Positions 10,323 through 21,085 of a stretch of 39,774 bases of DNA are shown here, one piece after another (the first letter of the stretch is position 1; every line of letters starts with the position of its first letter). This stretch comes from Caenispirillum salinarum AK4 (lineage in GTDB: Bacteria; Pseudomonadota; Alphaproteobacteria; Rhodospirillales; Rhodospirillaceae): positions 1 to 39,774 of the forward strand of contig NZ_ANHY01000033.1 in the NCBI RefSeq assembly GCF_000315795.1, given 5' to 3'. The translations under genes were made by a program, and so were the position numbers. Under the pieces are notes generated by a model. That model was not told where the DNA came from and ran no database searches. It saw only the letters and a program-made list of their open reading frames with translations.

Positions 10323-10330
<8 letters not shown>
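9347..10330 (+). CDS. dppD: Dipeptide ABC transporter ATP-binding protein DppD
   Basis: 327-residue ATPase. The start is the ATG overlapping the dppC stop; longer frames give no homologous sequence. Seen: Walker A GESGSGKS (residues 40-47), Q-loop in [10 protein letters not shown], signature MSGGMSQRV, Walker [13 protein letters not shown] and the switch His in LITHDLAVV. The C-terminal oligopeptide-transporter extension holds clustered cysteines ([15 protein letters not shown] and HRCF); in some homologues these bind an iron-sulfur cluster. It pairs with DppF to power DppBC. The dppF start lies inside its last codons. Confidence 0.95.
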
Positions 10331-11360
<1,030 letters not shown>

Positions 11361-11385
11361 CCTTGGGCGGCGAACGCAGACAGGG

Positions 11386-11420
11386 AAAGGGGAGGCACCG
11401 GACGGTGGCCTCCCCTTTTT
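11386..11420 (+). terminator. Rho-independent terminator of dppABCDF
   Basis: AAAGGGGAGG-CACC pairs with GGTGGCCTCCCCTTT (one bulged base) around a GGAC loop and is followed directly by TTTTT. Textbook intrinsic terminator 25 bases after the dppF stop. Confidence 0.92.
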
Positions 11421-11456
11421 CATGTTTTCATGCCCCCGCCGCTCGGCGGCGCGTCT

Positions 11457-11532
11457 TACGCATCGACAATTGAAATCATCGATGCTGCGTTCAGGCGCCA
11501 CGCAGGCTCACGCGCCACCAGGCGCGGCGGCC
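11457..11532. repeat. Dispersed structured repeat, copy 1
   Basis: Shares two blocks with 37616-37717: TACGC(A/C)TCGA-N2-ATTGAAATCATCGA followed by (T/G)GCTGCG, and CACGCAG-N-CTCACGCGCCA followed by N2-AGGCGCGGCGGCC. The two blocks are separated by a shorter variable segment here than in copy 2. Here GCATCGA pairs with TCGATGC, CTGCG with CGCAG, and GCGCC with GGCGC. It lies just downstream of the PEP-CTERM gene, between it and the dpp terminator. It has no coding content and looks like a REP-like intergenic element. Confidence 0.75.
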
Positions 11533-11536
11533 GCTA

Positions 11537-12406
11537 TCAACCCCCGCGCCGGCGGAGGGCGGCACCCAGGCCCAGAAGACCCAGCCCGACGCCCAGCAGC
11601 GACAGCATGCCCGGCTCGGGCACCTGCGCAAGCTGGAACGGCACGCCGGGAGACCCCGGATTGTCGATTGGCAGCGTCGGGTCGCCGTTGCCGGGATTGC
11701 TGGGACGGTTGTCCAGGCCCGGCGGGTCCGGCGGCGTCACCTGTGTGGCGGGGGGCGGGTTGAAGACCACCGGCTCGATCCCGCCGTCGTCGCCCTGGCC
11801 ACCGCCATCGCCGCCAGCGTCCGTGCCGGTTTCTGTGTCGGTTCCGTCCGGCGTCTCCACCGGCGGCGCCGCGGGCGTGAAGCCGGGCGTCAGCGGTCCG
11901 CCACCGCCGCCGACGCCGCCGCCACCACCGCCGAAGCCGCCGCCGCCGAAGCCGCCACCGCCACCCCAGCCGGCGCCTCCGCCACCACCACCGCCCCCGC
12001 CGGAGCGGAAGCTGTACGATCCGCCGGAGCCGCCCAGGCTGAAGCTGCGCGCCGATGCCTCGAGCCAAGAGAAATCGTCCGACAGGCGTGCCAGCCCGGC
12101 GTTGGACGCCACCAGGGCGGAGCCGCCAAGCATGTCCGGCGCCGGCGGCGGCTCGGGCGGCAGCGTCAGGTAGCCGAGGCCCGAGATGCGCTGGCGCGCC
12201 CAGTCGTCCCACAGGTCATCGGACAGCGCGCTGCGGGACGGCAGGCGAAGGACTTGGGCCTTGCTCTGCGGCTCCAGCAGAGCCAGCGTCTGGGCCTCAG
12301 CCGCGTCGCCGGTGCCGCTGCCCACATGCGCCACGGCGCCGGCAACCAGGGCGATGCCCAGCGCGCAACTTCCCGAAGCGACAACCCAAAGCGTCCGACG
12401 TTGCAT
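11537..12406 (-). CDS. Glycine-rich PEP-CTERM sorting-signal protein
   Basis: 289 residues; start at 12406 with GGAGGG eight bases upstream. Order: N-terminal Sec signal/anchor (about 7-27); a short segment rich in Leu/Asp/Trp; a glycine-dominated tract with occasional Phe/Trp/Tyr (about 124-170); a Pro/Thr/Asp/Gly-rich stalk (about 171-260); then the C-terminal sorting signal: VPEP (262-265), hydrophobic helix (about 267-283) and RRR (285-287). Known: PEP-CTERM proteins are exported and processed by exosortase, usually in bacteria making extracellular polysaccharide. No exosortase gene is in this window. The middle resembles no enzyme; a structural surface or matrix role is an inference. It is monocistronic, with a sigma-54-like promoter 59 bases upstream. 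Confidence 0.88.
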   Translation of the reverse strand: MQRRTLWVVASGSCALGIALVAGAVAHVGSGTGDAAEAQTLALLEPQSKAQVLRLPSRSALSDDLWDDWARQRISGLGYLTLPPEPPPAPDMLGGSALVASNAGLARLSDDFSWLEASARSFSLGGSGGSYSFRSGGGGGGGGGAGWGGGGGFGGGGFGGGGGGVGGGGGPLTPGFTPAAPPVETPDGTDTETGTDAGGDGGGQGDDGGIEPVVFNPPPATQVTPPDPPGLDNRPSNPGNGDPTLPIDNPGSPGVPFQLAQVPEPGMLSLLGVGLGLLGLGAALRRRGG

Positions 12407-12464
12407 CCTTATCCCTCCGAAGCGGTGATGACGTGCCTTGTGCGGCCCTTTGGTCGCCCTGCCT

Positions 12465-12480
12465 TGCAGGCGGCGTGCCA
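12465..12480 (-). promoter_or_regulatory. Sigma-54 (RpoN)-like promoter of the PEP-CTERM gene
   Basis: On the minus strand TGGCAC-GCCGC-CTGCA matches the -24/-12 consensus TGGCAC-N5-TTGCA at all but one base, with the invariant GG and GC exactly ten bases apart. Expected transcription start is near 12453, leaving a leader of about 47 bases before the GGAGGG ribosome site. PEP-CTERM systems often encode a sigma-54-dependent regulator (PrsR), which fits, although none is present here. Confidence 0.6.
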
Positions 12481-13062
12481 ACCGCTGTGACTGTGCGGAA
12501 ACAAAGACGCCTCGATCCTTTTGGCGACATGGGCCTGTCAAGCGGTCCGACGCATTTCGGCGTTCCTGGAGACAATTCGGTCCGCCATCCTCCGCAGCCG
12601 GATGTGCGGTACCCCGTTCGGCCCGAGTGGTGCGGCACGCCGGTCGGCGCGGCGGTGCAACATGCGGATGATCCACCACCTACTCCATCGGAGCCCGCGG
12701 ACTCCCTTGGTTTGGTGCAGTGCGACACCATTCCTCGGCGGCGGCCGGCGCGGTTCGGCCGATGGCGCGATCCCATGGCAAAGGCCGCGGCGCATCTTTC
12801 GGTGAAAGCCGATACGTCAAGCGGGGAACGCCGCGCTCTGGCACGGACAGACAGTCTGGCGACCTGAGGAATTTTCTTTTAGATTCAATAGCCTGACGCA
12901 GCGGCGCAGGGTTGTCACGGGCCATAGGACGGACGACCTTGGCCGCAGGAGCGGCGTTCGGCGCGCAGCTGTAAAGGCGTCCGACATCCGCCGGAGGGAC
13001 AGGACATCATCCCAGCCTGAAGCTGCACCGTGCCGGCGACGCGGCGGCCGTCCGCGCAAACG
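12481..13062. other. Gene-poor region upstream of the PEP-CTERM gene
   Basis: About 580 bases without a credible gene; the open frames are short, arginine-rich and lack ribosome sites. The part next to the sigma-54-like promoter is where an enhancer-binding activator would bind. A weak dyad TGGTG-N8-CACCA lies near 12714-12731. An AT-richer patch TTTTCTTTTAGATTCAATAG is at about 12871-12890. Nothing more is seen. Confidence 0.4.
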
Positions 13063-13093
13063 AAAACCGGCGCCCCTTGCGGAGCGCCGGTTT
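13063..13093 (-). terminator. Terminator of ndk
   Basis: Read on the minus strand, AAACCGGCGC pairs with GCGCCGGTTTT around a short loop and ends in TTTTCGTTT. It lies 34 bases after the ndk stop. Confidence 0.8.
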
Positions 13094-13126
13094 CCGTAAC
13101 TTTCGAAGGCTCGGAAGACGTCGGGA

Positions 13127-13549
13127 TTAGCCGACGATCTCGACCTCGGCGAAGAAGAACGACACCTCGCGGGCGGCGTTTTCCAGGCTGTCGGAGCCGT
13201 GCACGGAGTTCGCCTCGATGCTCTCGGCGAAGTCCTTGCGAATGGTGCCCTCGGCGGCGTTGGCCGGGTTGGTGGCGCCCATGATCTCACGGTTCTTGGC
13301 AACAGCGTCCTCGCCCTCGAGAACCTGCACCACGACCGGGCCGGACATCATGAAGGTGACCAGCTCGTTGAAGAACGAGCGCTCACGGTGCACGTCGTAG
13401 AACGCCTCGGCCTGGGCCTGGGTCAGCTGGATGCGCTTCTGCGCGATGATGCGCAGGCCGTTTTCCTCGAACCGGGCGTTGATCTTGCCGGTCAGGTTGC
13501 GACGGGTGGCATCGGGCTTGATGATCGAGAGCGTACGTTCGATAGCCAT
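13127..13549 (-). CDS. ndk: Nucleoside diphosphate kinase
   Basis: 140 residues, the usual length. The start at 13549 ([21 protein letters not shown]) has AGGAT upstream; the longer frame adds non-homologous sequence. Seen: the substrate-binding N-terminus IIKPDA, the Kpn-loop region, [33 protein letters not shown] and the active-site histidine in NSVHGSDS, which carries the phosphate between nucleotides. It is a cytosolic hexamer/tetramer that balances NTP and dNTP pools using ATP. It has its own sigma-70-like promoter and intrinsic terminator, so it is a single-gene unit between the DUF3047 and PEP-CTERM genes. Confidence 0.98.
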   Translation of the reverse strand: MAIERTLSIIKPDATRRNLTGKINARFEENGLRIIAQKRIQLTQAQAEAFYDVHRERSFFNELVTFMMSGPVVVQVLEGEDAVAKNREIMGATNPANAAEGTIRKDFAESIEANSVHGSDSLENAAREVSFFFAEVEIVG

Positions 13550-13665
13550 TGCGGTATCCTTGGGGTCTGTTATGCGGCCAGCGGCCGGCAGCCCGGGCGC
13601 CGCGCCGTCCCGAACAGCGGGAACGACTCGTGCGCGGACTTGCAACCGGCCGCAAACGGTGCGCG

Positions 13666-13694
13666 GTTATAACGGAGCCATTCCGCCCTGACAA
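13666..13694 (-). promoter_or_regulatory. Sigma-70-like promoter of ndk
   Basis: Minus strand TTGTCA (13694-13689), 17-base spacer, TATAAC (13671-13666). Near-consensus hexamers with ideal spacing, about 117 bases upstream of the ndk start. Confidence 0.65.
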
Positions 13695-13727
13695 CCGTCA
13701 ATCCGTTACGAATTGTCCACGTTACCG

Positions 13728-14363
13728 TCACCGGGGCAGGAAGCGGATGGTGCCATACCACGCGCGCGCCTCGGCGTCGCGGTCGTCGCAATCGGTCATG
13801 ATGGCGACGGCGTCGATACGGTCGGGCGCCGATCCGTGAAAGCGGCGGAAATCCTCGGCCACGTCGCGGCGTTCCGTCACCCAGGTGCCGGGCGCGGCGG
13901 GCGGGCCGGATCGCACGGCCACCATGCGCGCCTGGGAGGCGTAGGCGTTCTCCCAATCCGTTCCTTCCGGCGCGGCGCTGGCCCAGACGTAGTTCACGGC
14001 CCGGCTTCGCCACGGCAGAAGGCCGCCATCCTTCACCACATAGAGCCGCGCGGGATAGTCGTCGCCGGCCTTGGTGTCCTCGGCGGGCCCGTCGGCGGGG
14101 AAGGTTTCATCGACCCGCCAGGACCATTCCAGCACCGGGGTCTTGCTCAGATCCACCGGCGTTTCCAGGAACAGGCCCGAAGCGGCGTCCCGGCATGTCG
14201 CCCGCACGGCCACCCGACCTTGAACGGCGTCCAGGGCATAATCGGTCTCGCCCTGGAAGCTCTTGGCCTGCCACTGCAGGATGTCGGCGGGCTCGGCCGT
14301 CAGCGCCAGCGCCGGCGCGGGGGCCAGCAGGGAAAGCAGGGTCAGCAGCGCGCGGCGGTTCAT
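13728..14363 (-). CDS. Exported DUF3047 family protein
   Basis: 211 residues. The start at 14363 is chosen because GGAAGG lies about seven bases before it; an ATG at 14384 overlapping the BCCT stop lacks a ribosome site. Seen: a signal peptide (about residues 1-21, MNRRALLTLLSLLAPAPALA), then a beta-rich domain with LEWSWRVDETFP, DDYPARLYVV, AVNYVWAS, ARMVAVRSG and DRIDAVAIMTDCDD, which match the DUF3047 pattern as I know it. Its function is unknown; the fold is thought to be a jelly-roll-like beta sandwich. It lies 17 bases after the BCCT transporter gene on the same strand, so the two are probably co-transcribed. The C-terminus IRFLPR is intact. Confidence 0.82.
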   Translation of the reverse strand: MNRRALLTLLSLLAPAPALALTAEPADILQWQAKSFQGETDYALDAVQGRVAVRATCRDAASGLFLETPVDLSKTPVLEWSWRVDETFPADGPAEDTKAGDDYPARLYVVKDGGLLPWRSRAVNYVWASAAPEGTDWENAYASQARMVAVRSGPPAAPGTWVTERRDVAEDFRRFHGSAPDRIDAVAIMTDCDDRDAEARAWYGTIRFLPR

Positions 14364-14380
14364 GGGCACCTTCCCTTCTT

Positions 14381-15940
14381 TCATTCGGCGGCCGACTTGT
14401 TCCGGCGGCGCTTGCCGGTCGCCTTGCCGCCGGGCTGCCGGCGCTCGGCGCGGAAGGCGCGGACCAGCGCGACGCTCGCCACCACCAGCAGGACAGACAT
14501 GGGCAGTCCCAGCGAAATGGCGGCGTTCTGCATGGCGGTCAAGCCGCCCAGCACCAGCAGGACGCCCGCCACCGCGCCCTCGGCACAGGCCCAGAAGACG
14601 CGCTGCGGCTTGGGCGGCTCCGGGTGGCCGCCGGACGTCACCATGTCGTCCACCAGCGACCCCGAGTCCGACGACGTGATGAAGAAAATGATGATGACCA
14701 GCGTGCCGACGGCAGTGGAAACGGTCGCCAGCGGCAGATGGTCCAGGGTCGCGTGCAGCGAGATGGCCGGCGTCTCGATGACCCGCTGCGCGAGGTCCAC
14801 GCCGCGCTCGATCTCCAGGCTCAGGGCGGTGCCGCCGAACACGGCGAACCAGGCGAAGCTGGCGGTGGTGGGTACCAGCAGCATGGCCACCACCATCTCC
14901 CGCACGGTGCGCCCGCGCGAGATGCGGGCGACGAAGACGCCGACGAAGGGCGACCAGGAAATCCACCAGCCCCAGTAGAACAGCGTCCACGTCGCCTGCC
15001 AGCCGCTCGGGTCCTTGAGGTCGAGGCGCAGGCTGGTGACCGGCAGGCTCTGGAGATAGATGCCGAGGCCGGAAACAAAGGTTTCCGCGATGAACAGCGT
15101 CGGCCCGACCACCAGCACGAACAGCCACAGGCCGCCCGCCAGCCAGAGGTTCGCCATGGACAGGCGCCGCACGCCGCCCTGCAGGCCGATCACCACCGAC
15201 AACGTCGCCACCGCCGTGATGCTGGCGATGATGACGAGTTGCATGGCGACGGTGCTGGGAATGCCCAGGAACCGCGTCAGCCCCTCGTTGATCTGCATGG
15301 CGCCCAGCCCCAGCGACGTCGCCACGCCCAGCAGCGTGCCCACCGTGCACAGGATGTCGGTGGCGTGCCCGATGGGGCCGTGGATGCGGTCCCCGATCAG
15401 CGGGTGCAACACCGACCGCGGCGCCAGCGGCAGCCCTTTGCGGAAGTGGAAGTACGCCAGGCCCAGCGCCAGGATCAAATAGATCGCCCACGGGTGCAGA
15501 CCCCAGTGGAAGAAGGTGTAGCGCAGGGACTGGCGCAGGGCCTCGGCCGTGCGCGGGTCGGCGTCGGGCGGTTCCAGGTAGTGGGTCAGGGGCTCGGCCA
15601 CGCCCCAGAACACCAGACCGATGCCCATGCCCGCGGCGAACAGCATGGTCAGCCAGGCGACAGTACCGAACTCCGGCCGTTCGTCGTTGCCGCCCATGCG
15701 CAGCCGGGCATGGCGCGACACGCCGAGCCACACGGCAAAGACCAGGAAGCCGGTGGCCGCCAGCAGGTAGTACCAGCCGAACAGATGGGAAATCGCGGTA
15801 CGCAGGCTTTCGAAGATGGATGCGGCGGTATCCGTGTACAGACCGCCAAACAGGCAGAACGCCACCACCACCGCCGCCGACCCGAAGAACACGGTCGGCT
15901 GCATCTTGGAGGTAAGCCGGGCGAAGGTGATCTTCCGCAT
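14381..15940 (-). CDS. BCCT family osmolyte transporter (betaine/choline/carnitine type)
   Basis: 519 residues, about twelve membrane helices. Seen: the unwound-helix motif GMGIG (104-108) inside GMGIGLVFWGVAEPLTHY, HWGLHPWAIY (145-153), and the family signature FYWGWWISWSPFVGVFVARISRG (about 321-343) with its Trp-rich substrate box. The GMGIG form is known from sodium-coupled betaine carriers such as BetP, whereas carnitine antiporters differ there, so sodium-driven uptake of betaine or choline is likely (inference). A basic C-terminal tail (RAERRQPGGKATGKRRRNK) could sense osmotic stress. It lies 51 bases downstream of glgX and directly upstream of the DUF3047 gene. The ribosome site is weak (GAGCGACC), suggesting coupling to upstream translation. 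Confidence 0.93.
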   Translation of the reverse strand: MRKITFARLTSKMQPTVFFGSAAVVVAFCLFGGLYTDTAASIFESLRTAISHLFGWYYLLAATGFLVFAVWLGVSRHARLRMGGNDERPEFGTVAWLTMLFAAGMGIGLVFWGVAEPLTHYLEPPDADPRTAEALRQSLRYTFFHWGLHPWAIYLILALGLAYFHFRKGLPLAPRSVLHPLIGDRIHGPIGHATDILCTVGTLLGVATSLGLGAMQINEGLTRFLGIPSTVAMQLVIIASITAVATLSVVIGLQGGVRRLSMANLWLAGGLWLFVLVVGPTLFIAETFVSGLGIYLQSLPVTSLRLDLKDPSGWQATWTLFYWGWWISWSPFVGVFVARISRGRTVREMVVAMLLVPTTASFAWFAVFGGTALSLEIERGVDLAQRVIETPAISLHATLDHLPLATVSTAVGTLVIIIFFITSSDSGSLVDDMVTSGGHPEPPKPQRVFWACAEGAVAGVLLVLGGLTAMQNAAISLGLPMSVLLVVASVALVRAFRAERRQPGGKATGKRRRNKSAAE

Positions 15941-15991
15941 GGTCGCTCAACGCCAACGGCGCGGAGCGGTTGCGGATTGCCGCCGTTCCGT

Positions 15992-18151
<2,160 letters not shown>

Positions 18152-18307
18152 GGAGCACTCCAGGGAAAACGCGGTGGAACCAAGCCCTTCAACGGGCGGC
18201 GGCGGCGCTGCGTTTCGGCGCGTCGCATCCGGGGCACCCGTCCATGTTGCGGCGGGTGCCCCGCTTCACCATCATGACGCGCCTTGTTGACAGGGAGAAC
18301 CCACCAA

Positions 18308-18928
18308 ATGGACATGATCGACCAGGGGCCCAAGGACGCCCCATTGACCGTCGCGCTCGCCCACGGCGCCGGCGCGGCCATGGACACGCCCTTCATGGAC
18401 ACCATCGCCGCGGGCCTCGCGGCGGACGGCTGGCGCGTCGTGCGCTTCGAGTTCCCCTACATGGCCCAACGGCGCACCGGCGGCTCGAAGCGCCCGCCCG
18501 ACCGCCAGCCCGTGCTGCTGGATACCTGGCGGGCCGTCGTCGCCGATCTGGGCGATCCGTCGCGCCTTGTCATCGGCGGCAAGTCCATGGGCGGGCGCAT
18601 GGCGAGCCTGATCGCCGACGAGGCCGGCGTCGGCGGCCTGGTGTGCCTGGGCTATCCCTTCCACCCGCCGGGCAAGCCCGACCGCCTGCGCACCGCACAC
18701 CTGGAAACCATCGAGATGCCCACGCTCATCTGCCAGGGCACGCGCGACACCATGGGCGGCCGCGACCTGGTGGCGGGGCTGGGGCTTTCGCCGGCCATTC
18801 GCCTGCACTGGGCGGAGGACGGGGACCATTCCCTCAAACCGCGTAAGTCTTCAGGCCGTGACAACGCGGTGAATCTGGCCGAATGCGTGACGGCCATCAC
18901 CGATTTCCTGAGGGAACTGAAGATGTAA
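18308..18928 (+). CDS. Small alpha/beta hydrolase (KANL3/Tex30 type)
   Basis: 206 residues. The start at 18308 has AGGGAG about eleven bases upstream. Seen: an oxyanion-side LAHGAGAAMDTPFM motif (about 18-31), the nucleophile elbow GGKSMGGRMAS, a late acidic loop QGTRDTMGG and a catalytic His in EDGDHSLKPRK. This is a complete Ser-Asp-His triad in the compact KANL3/Tex30-like hydrolase fold. The substrate is unknown. There is no signal peptide, so it is cytosolic. It is divergent from glgX and upstream of the CBS-kinase operon; the gap before that operon holds a separate promoter. Confidence 0.85.
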   Translation: MDMIDQGPKDAPLTVALAHGAGAAMDTPFMDTIAAGLAADGWRVVRFEFPYMAQRRTGGSKRPPDRQPVLLDTWRAVVADLGDPSRLVIGGKSMGGRMASLIADEAGVGGLVCLGYPFHPPGKPDRLRTAHLETIEMPTLICQGTRDTMGGRDLVAGLGLSPAIRLHWAEDGDHSLKPRKSSGRDNAVNLAECVTAITDFLRELKM

Positions 18929-18945
18929 ACCTCTCACGTTTCTGA

Positions 18946-18988
18946 TATAAAGTGGTGTATGAGTACGTTTGGCGCGGATGTACACCAC
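18946..18988 (+). promoter_or_regulatory. Extended -10 promoter with inverted-repeat operator for the CBS-kinase operon
   Basis: TG-A-TATAAA (18943-18951) is an extended -10 element without a clear -35 box, so transcription should start near 18958. An inverted repeat GTGGTGTA (18952-18959) / TACACCAC (18981-18988), separated by 21 bases, brackets that start site. It may be an operator or a leader hairpin; the downstream ribbon-helix-helix protein is one candidate ligand (inference). Confidence 0.45.
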
Positions 18989-19024
18989 CATCCGCCAGCG
19001 CAACCTGAAGGGGGACCAAGGCGC

Positions 19025-21085
19025 ATGACGGCAGGCTTCCGGGCAGTGCCGGACGGGGGACGCGACACGGGCCGCGCGTCGGCTCATGATGCCGTCGCGC
19101 TGGAACTGGCGCGGCGCGACCGCTGGCCCGTCGGCCGCATCGTCCGCCAGTCCATTCTCCAGTGCCCGGGCCAGACCCCCGTCGCCGCCGCCGCGCGGAT
19201 GATGGCCGATGCCGCGTGTTCCTCGATCATCGTCACCGAACGCGGCGCCCCCGCCGGCATCTGGACGGAACGCGACGCCCTGGCGCTGGACCTGACGGAC
19301 CCGGCCACGCTGGCCCTGCCGGTGCGCGACCTGATGAGCGCGCCGATCCGCACCCTGCACCAGGACACCACCATCGAGGACGCCATGCCCCGCTTTCGCG
19401 AGGCACGGCTGCGGCATTTCCTGGTAGTGGACGATTCCGGCGCGGCCGTCGGCGTGCTGTCGCGCACCGACGTGGTGCGCAACTCGGGCCTGCACGGATA
19501 CCTGACGCTGCGCACTGTGGGCTCGGTCGCCAAACGCCGCCCGCTGACCGTGGCGGCGACCGACACCGTGGCCGCCGTCGCCGCCGCCCTGCGCAATTCC
19601 GAGGCCGAGGCCGCCGTGGTGCTGGAGGCCGACGGCAAGCCCTACGGCATCGTCACCGAACGTGACATCCTGCGCCGCGTGGCAGGCCGCGACGTCGCCC
19701 GCCCGGTGCGCGAGATCGCCAGCGCGCCCATCCTGTCCATCGCCGAGGATGCGCCGCTGCTGCACGCGCAGGAGATGATGGAGGCCAACCGCATCCGTCA
19801 CCTGGCCGTCCAGTCCGGCGATGCCGACATCCTGGCCGTCCTGTCGTTCACCGACATCCTGACGGGCATCGAGGTCGACTACCTGCGCCACCTGCAGGAG
19901 GCCGTCTCGCGCCAGGTGCAGGCGCTGGAAGCCGGCAAGGCGCGGCAGGACAGCATCCTCAGCCTCACCCAGGAAGGCTATGCCGAAACCGACAGCCACG
20001 GCCGCATCACCGACTGCAACGCCGCCTTCGAGCACCTGCTGGGCATCGGCCGCACCGGACTGATCGGCCTGCCCCTTCCCGCCCTGGCCGAAGGCGACGC
20101 GGCGCGCAAGCTGGAGGCCGGTTTCGCCGTCGTGCGCGGAGCCGAGGGCGCGCCGCATCACACGTTCGAAACCGACCTGCGCCACCACGGCGGCGGCCTG
20201 CGCCACGTCCGCATTTCCGCCACGGTGCTGCGGGACGATGCAGGCAACACCACCGGCGCCTTCGCCTTCTTCTCCGACCTGACCGAGCTGCGGGCCGGCG
20301 AGATGCGCAACCGCGCCCTGGTGGAACAGCTTCGCCAGTCGAACGAGGAACTGGAGGCCTTCGCCTACATCGTCTCCCACGACCTGCAGGAGCCCCTGCG
20401 CATGGTCGCCAGCTACCTGCAACTGGTCGACCGGCGCATCGGTGATGCCCTGGACCCGGAAACGCGGGAGTTCATGGCCTTCGCCGCCGGCGGGGCGACG
20501 CGCATGCAGTCCATGATCACCGACCTGCTGGACTATTCGCGCATCGACCGCAAGGGGCACGCCTTTGACGACTGCGACGCCGCGCTGGCGGTGGAAAGCG
20601 CCGTGCGCCGCCTGGATGCCACGCTGTCCAGCGTTGGTGCACGGGTGACCTGGGACCCGCTGCCGACGGTCAAGGCCGATTTCACGCAGCTGGTGCGCCT
20701 GTTCCAGCACCTGATCGACAACGCCGTGAAGTTCCGCGATCCCCACCGCGCGCCGCGCGTGCACATCAGCGCCGAGCGGGTGACCACGGACCACGGTGCG
20801 GGACAGGAAACCGACGGCCCTGCCTGCCGCCTGCCGGCCTGGCGCTTTTCGGTGCGCGACAACGGCATCGGCATCGAGCCCTCCTTCGCGGACCGCATCT
20901 TTCAGATGTTCCAGCGCCTGCACGCCCGCGGCGCCTATGGCGGCAACGGCATCGGGCTGGCCATCTGCAAACGGATCGTGGAACGCCACGGCGGCGTGAT
21001 CGGCGTCGACTCCCGCCTCGGCGAGGGCAGCACCTTCCATGTCACGCTGCCCGATTTCCCGACACAACCGGAGGATACACCGTGA
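19025..21085 (+). CDS. Sensor histidine kinase with four CBS domains and a PAS domain
   Basis: 686 residues from the ATG at 19025, which has an AAGG/GGGGG ribosome site; an ATG at 18959 lies on the likely transcription start and is rejected. Order: CBS1 (about 40-90), CBS2 (about 98-155), CBS3 (about 168-220), CBS4 (about 228-283), a linker coiled coil, PAS (about 305-425), dimerisation domain with His452 in AYIVSHDLQEPLRMV, then the ATPase domain with N-box LIDNAVKF, DNGIGI and GNGIGLAICKRIVERHGG. CBS pairs usually bind adenine nucleotides, so an energy or nucleotide signal is plausible (inference). There are no membrane helices, so it is cytosolic. Its stop overlaps the next start (GTGA), which encodes a DNA-binding protein and not a canonical response regulator. 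Confidence 0.92.
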   Translation: MTAGFRAVPDGGRDTGRASAHDAVALELARRDRWPVGRIVRQSILQCPGQTPVAAAARMMADAACSSIIVTERGAPAGIWTERDALALDLTDPATLALPVRDLMSAPIRTLHQDTTIEDAMPRFREARLRHFLVVDDSGAAVGVLSRTDVVRNSGLHGYLTLRTVGSVAKRRPLTVAATDTVAAVAAALRNSEAEAAVVLEADGKPYGIVTERDILRRVAGRDVARPVREIASAPILSIAEDAPLLHAQEMMEANRIRHLAVQSGDADILAVLSFTDILTGIEVDYLRHLQEAVSRQVQALEAGKARQDSILSLTQEGYAETDSHGRITDCNAAFEHLLGIGRTGLIGLPLPALAEGDAARKLEAGFAVVRGAEGAPHHTFETDLRHHGGGLRHVRISATVLRDDAGNTTGAFAFFSDLTELRAGEMRNRALVEQLRQSNEELEAFAYIVSHDLQEPLRMVASYLQLVDRRIGDALDPETREFMAFAAGGATRMQSMITDLLDYSRIDRKGHAFDDCDAALAVESAVRRLDATLSSVGARVTWDPLPTVKADFTQLVRLFQHLIDNAVKFRDPHRAPRVHISAERVTTDHGAGQETDGPACRLPAWRFSVRDNGIGIEPSFADRIFQMFQRLHARGAYGGNGIGLAICKRIVERHGGVIGVDSRLGEGSTFHVTLPDFPTQPEDTP

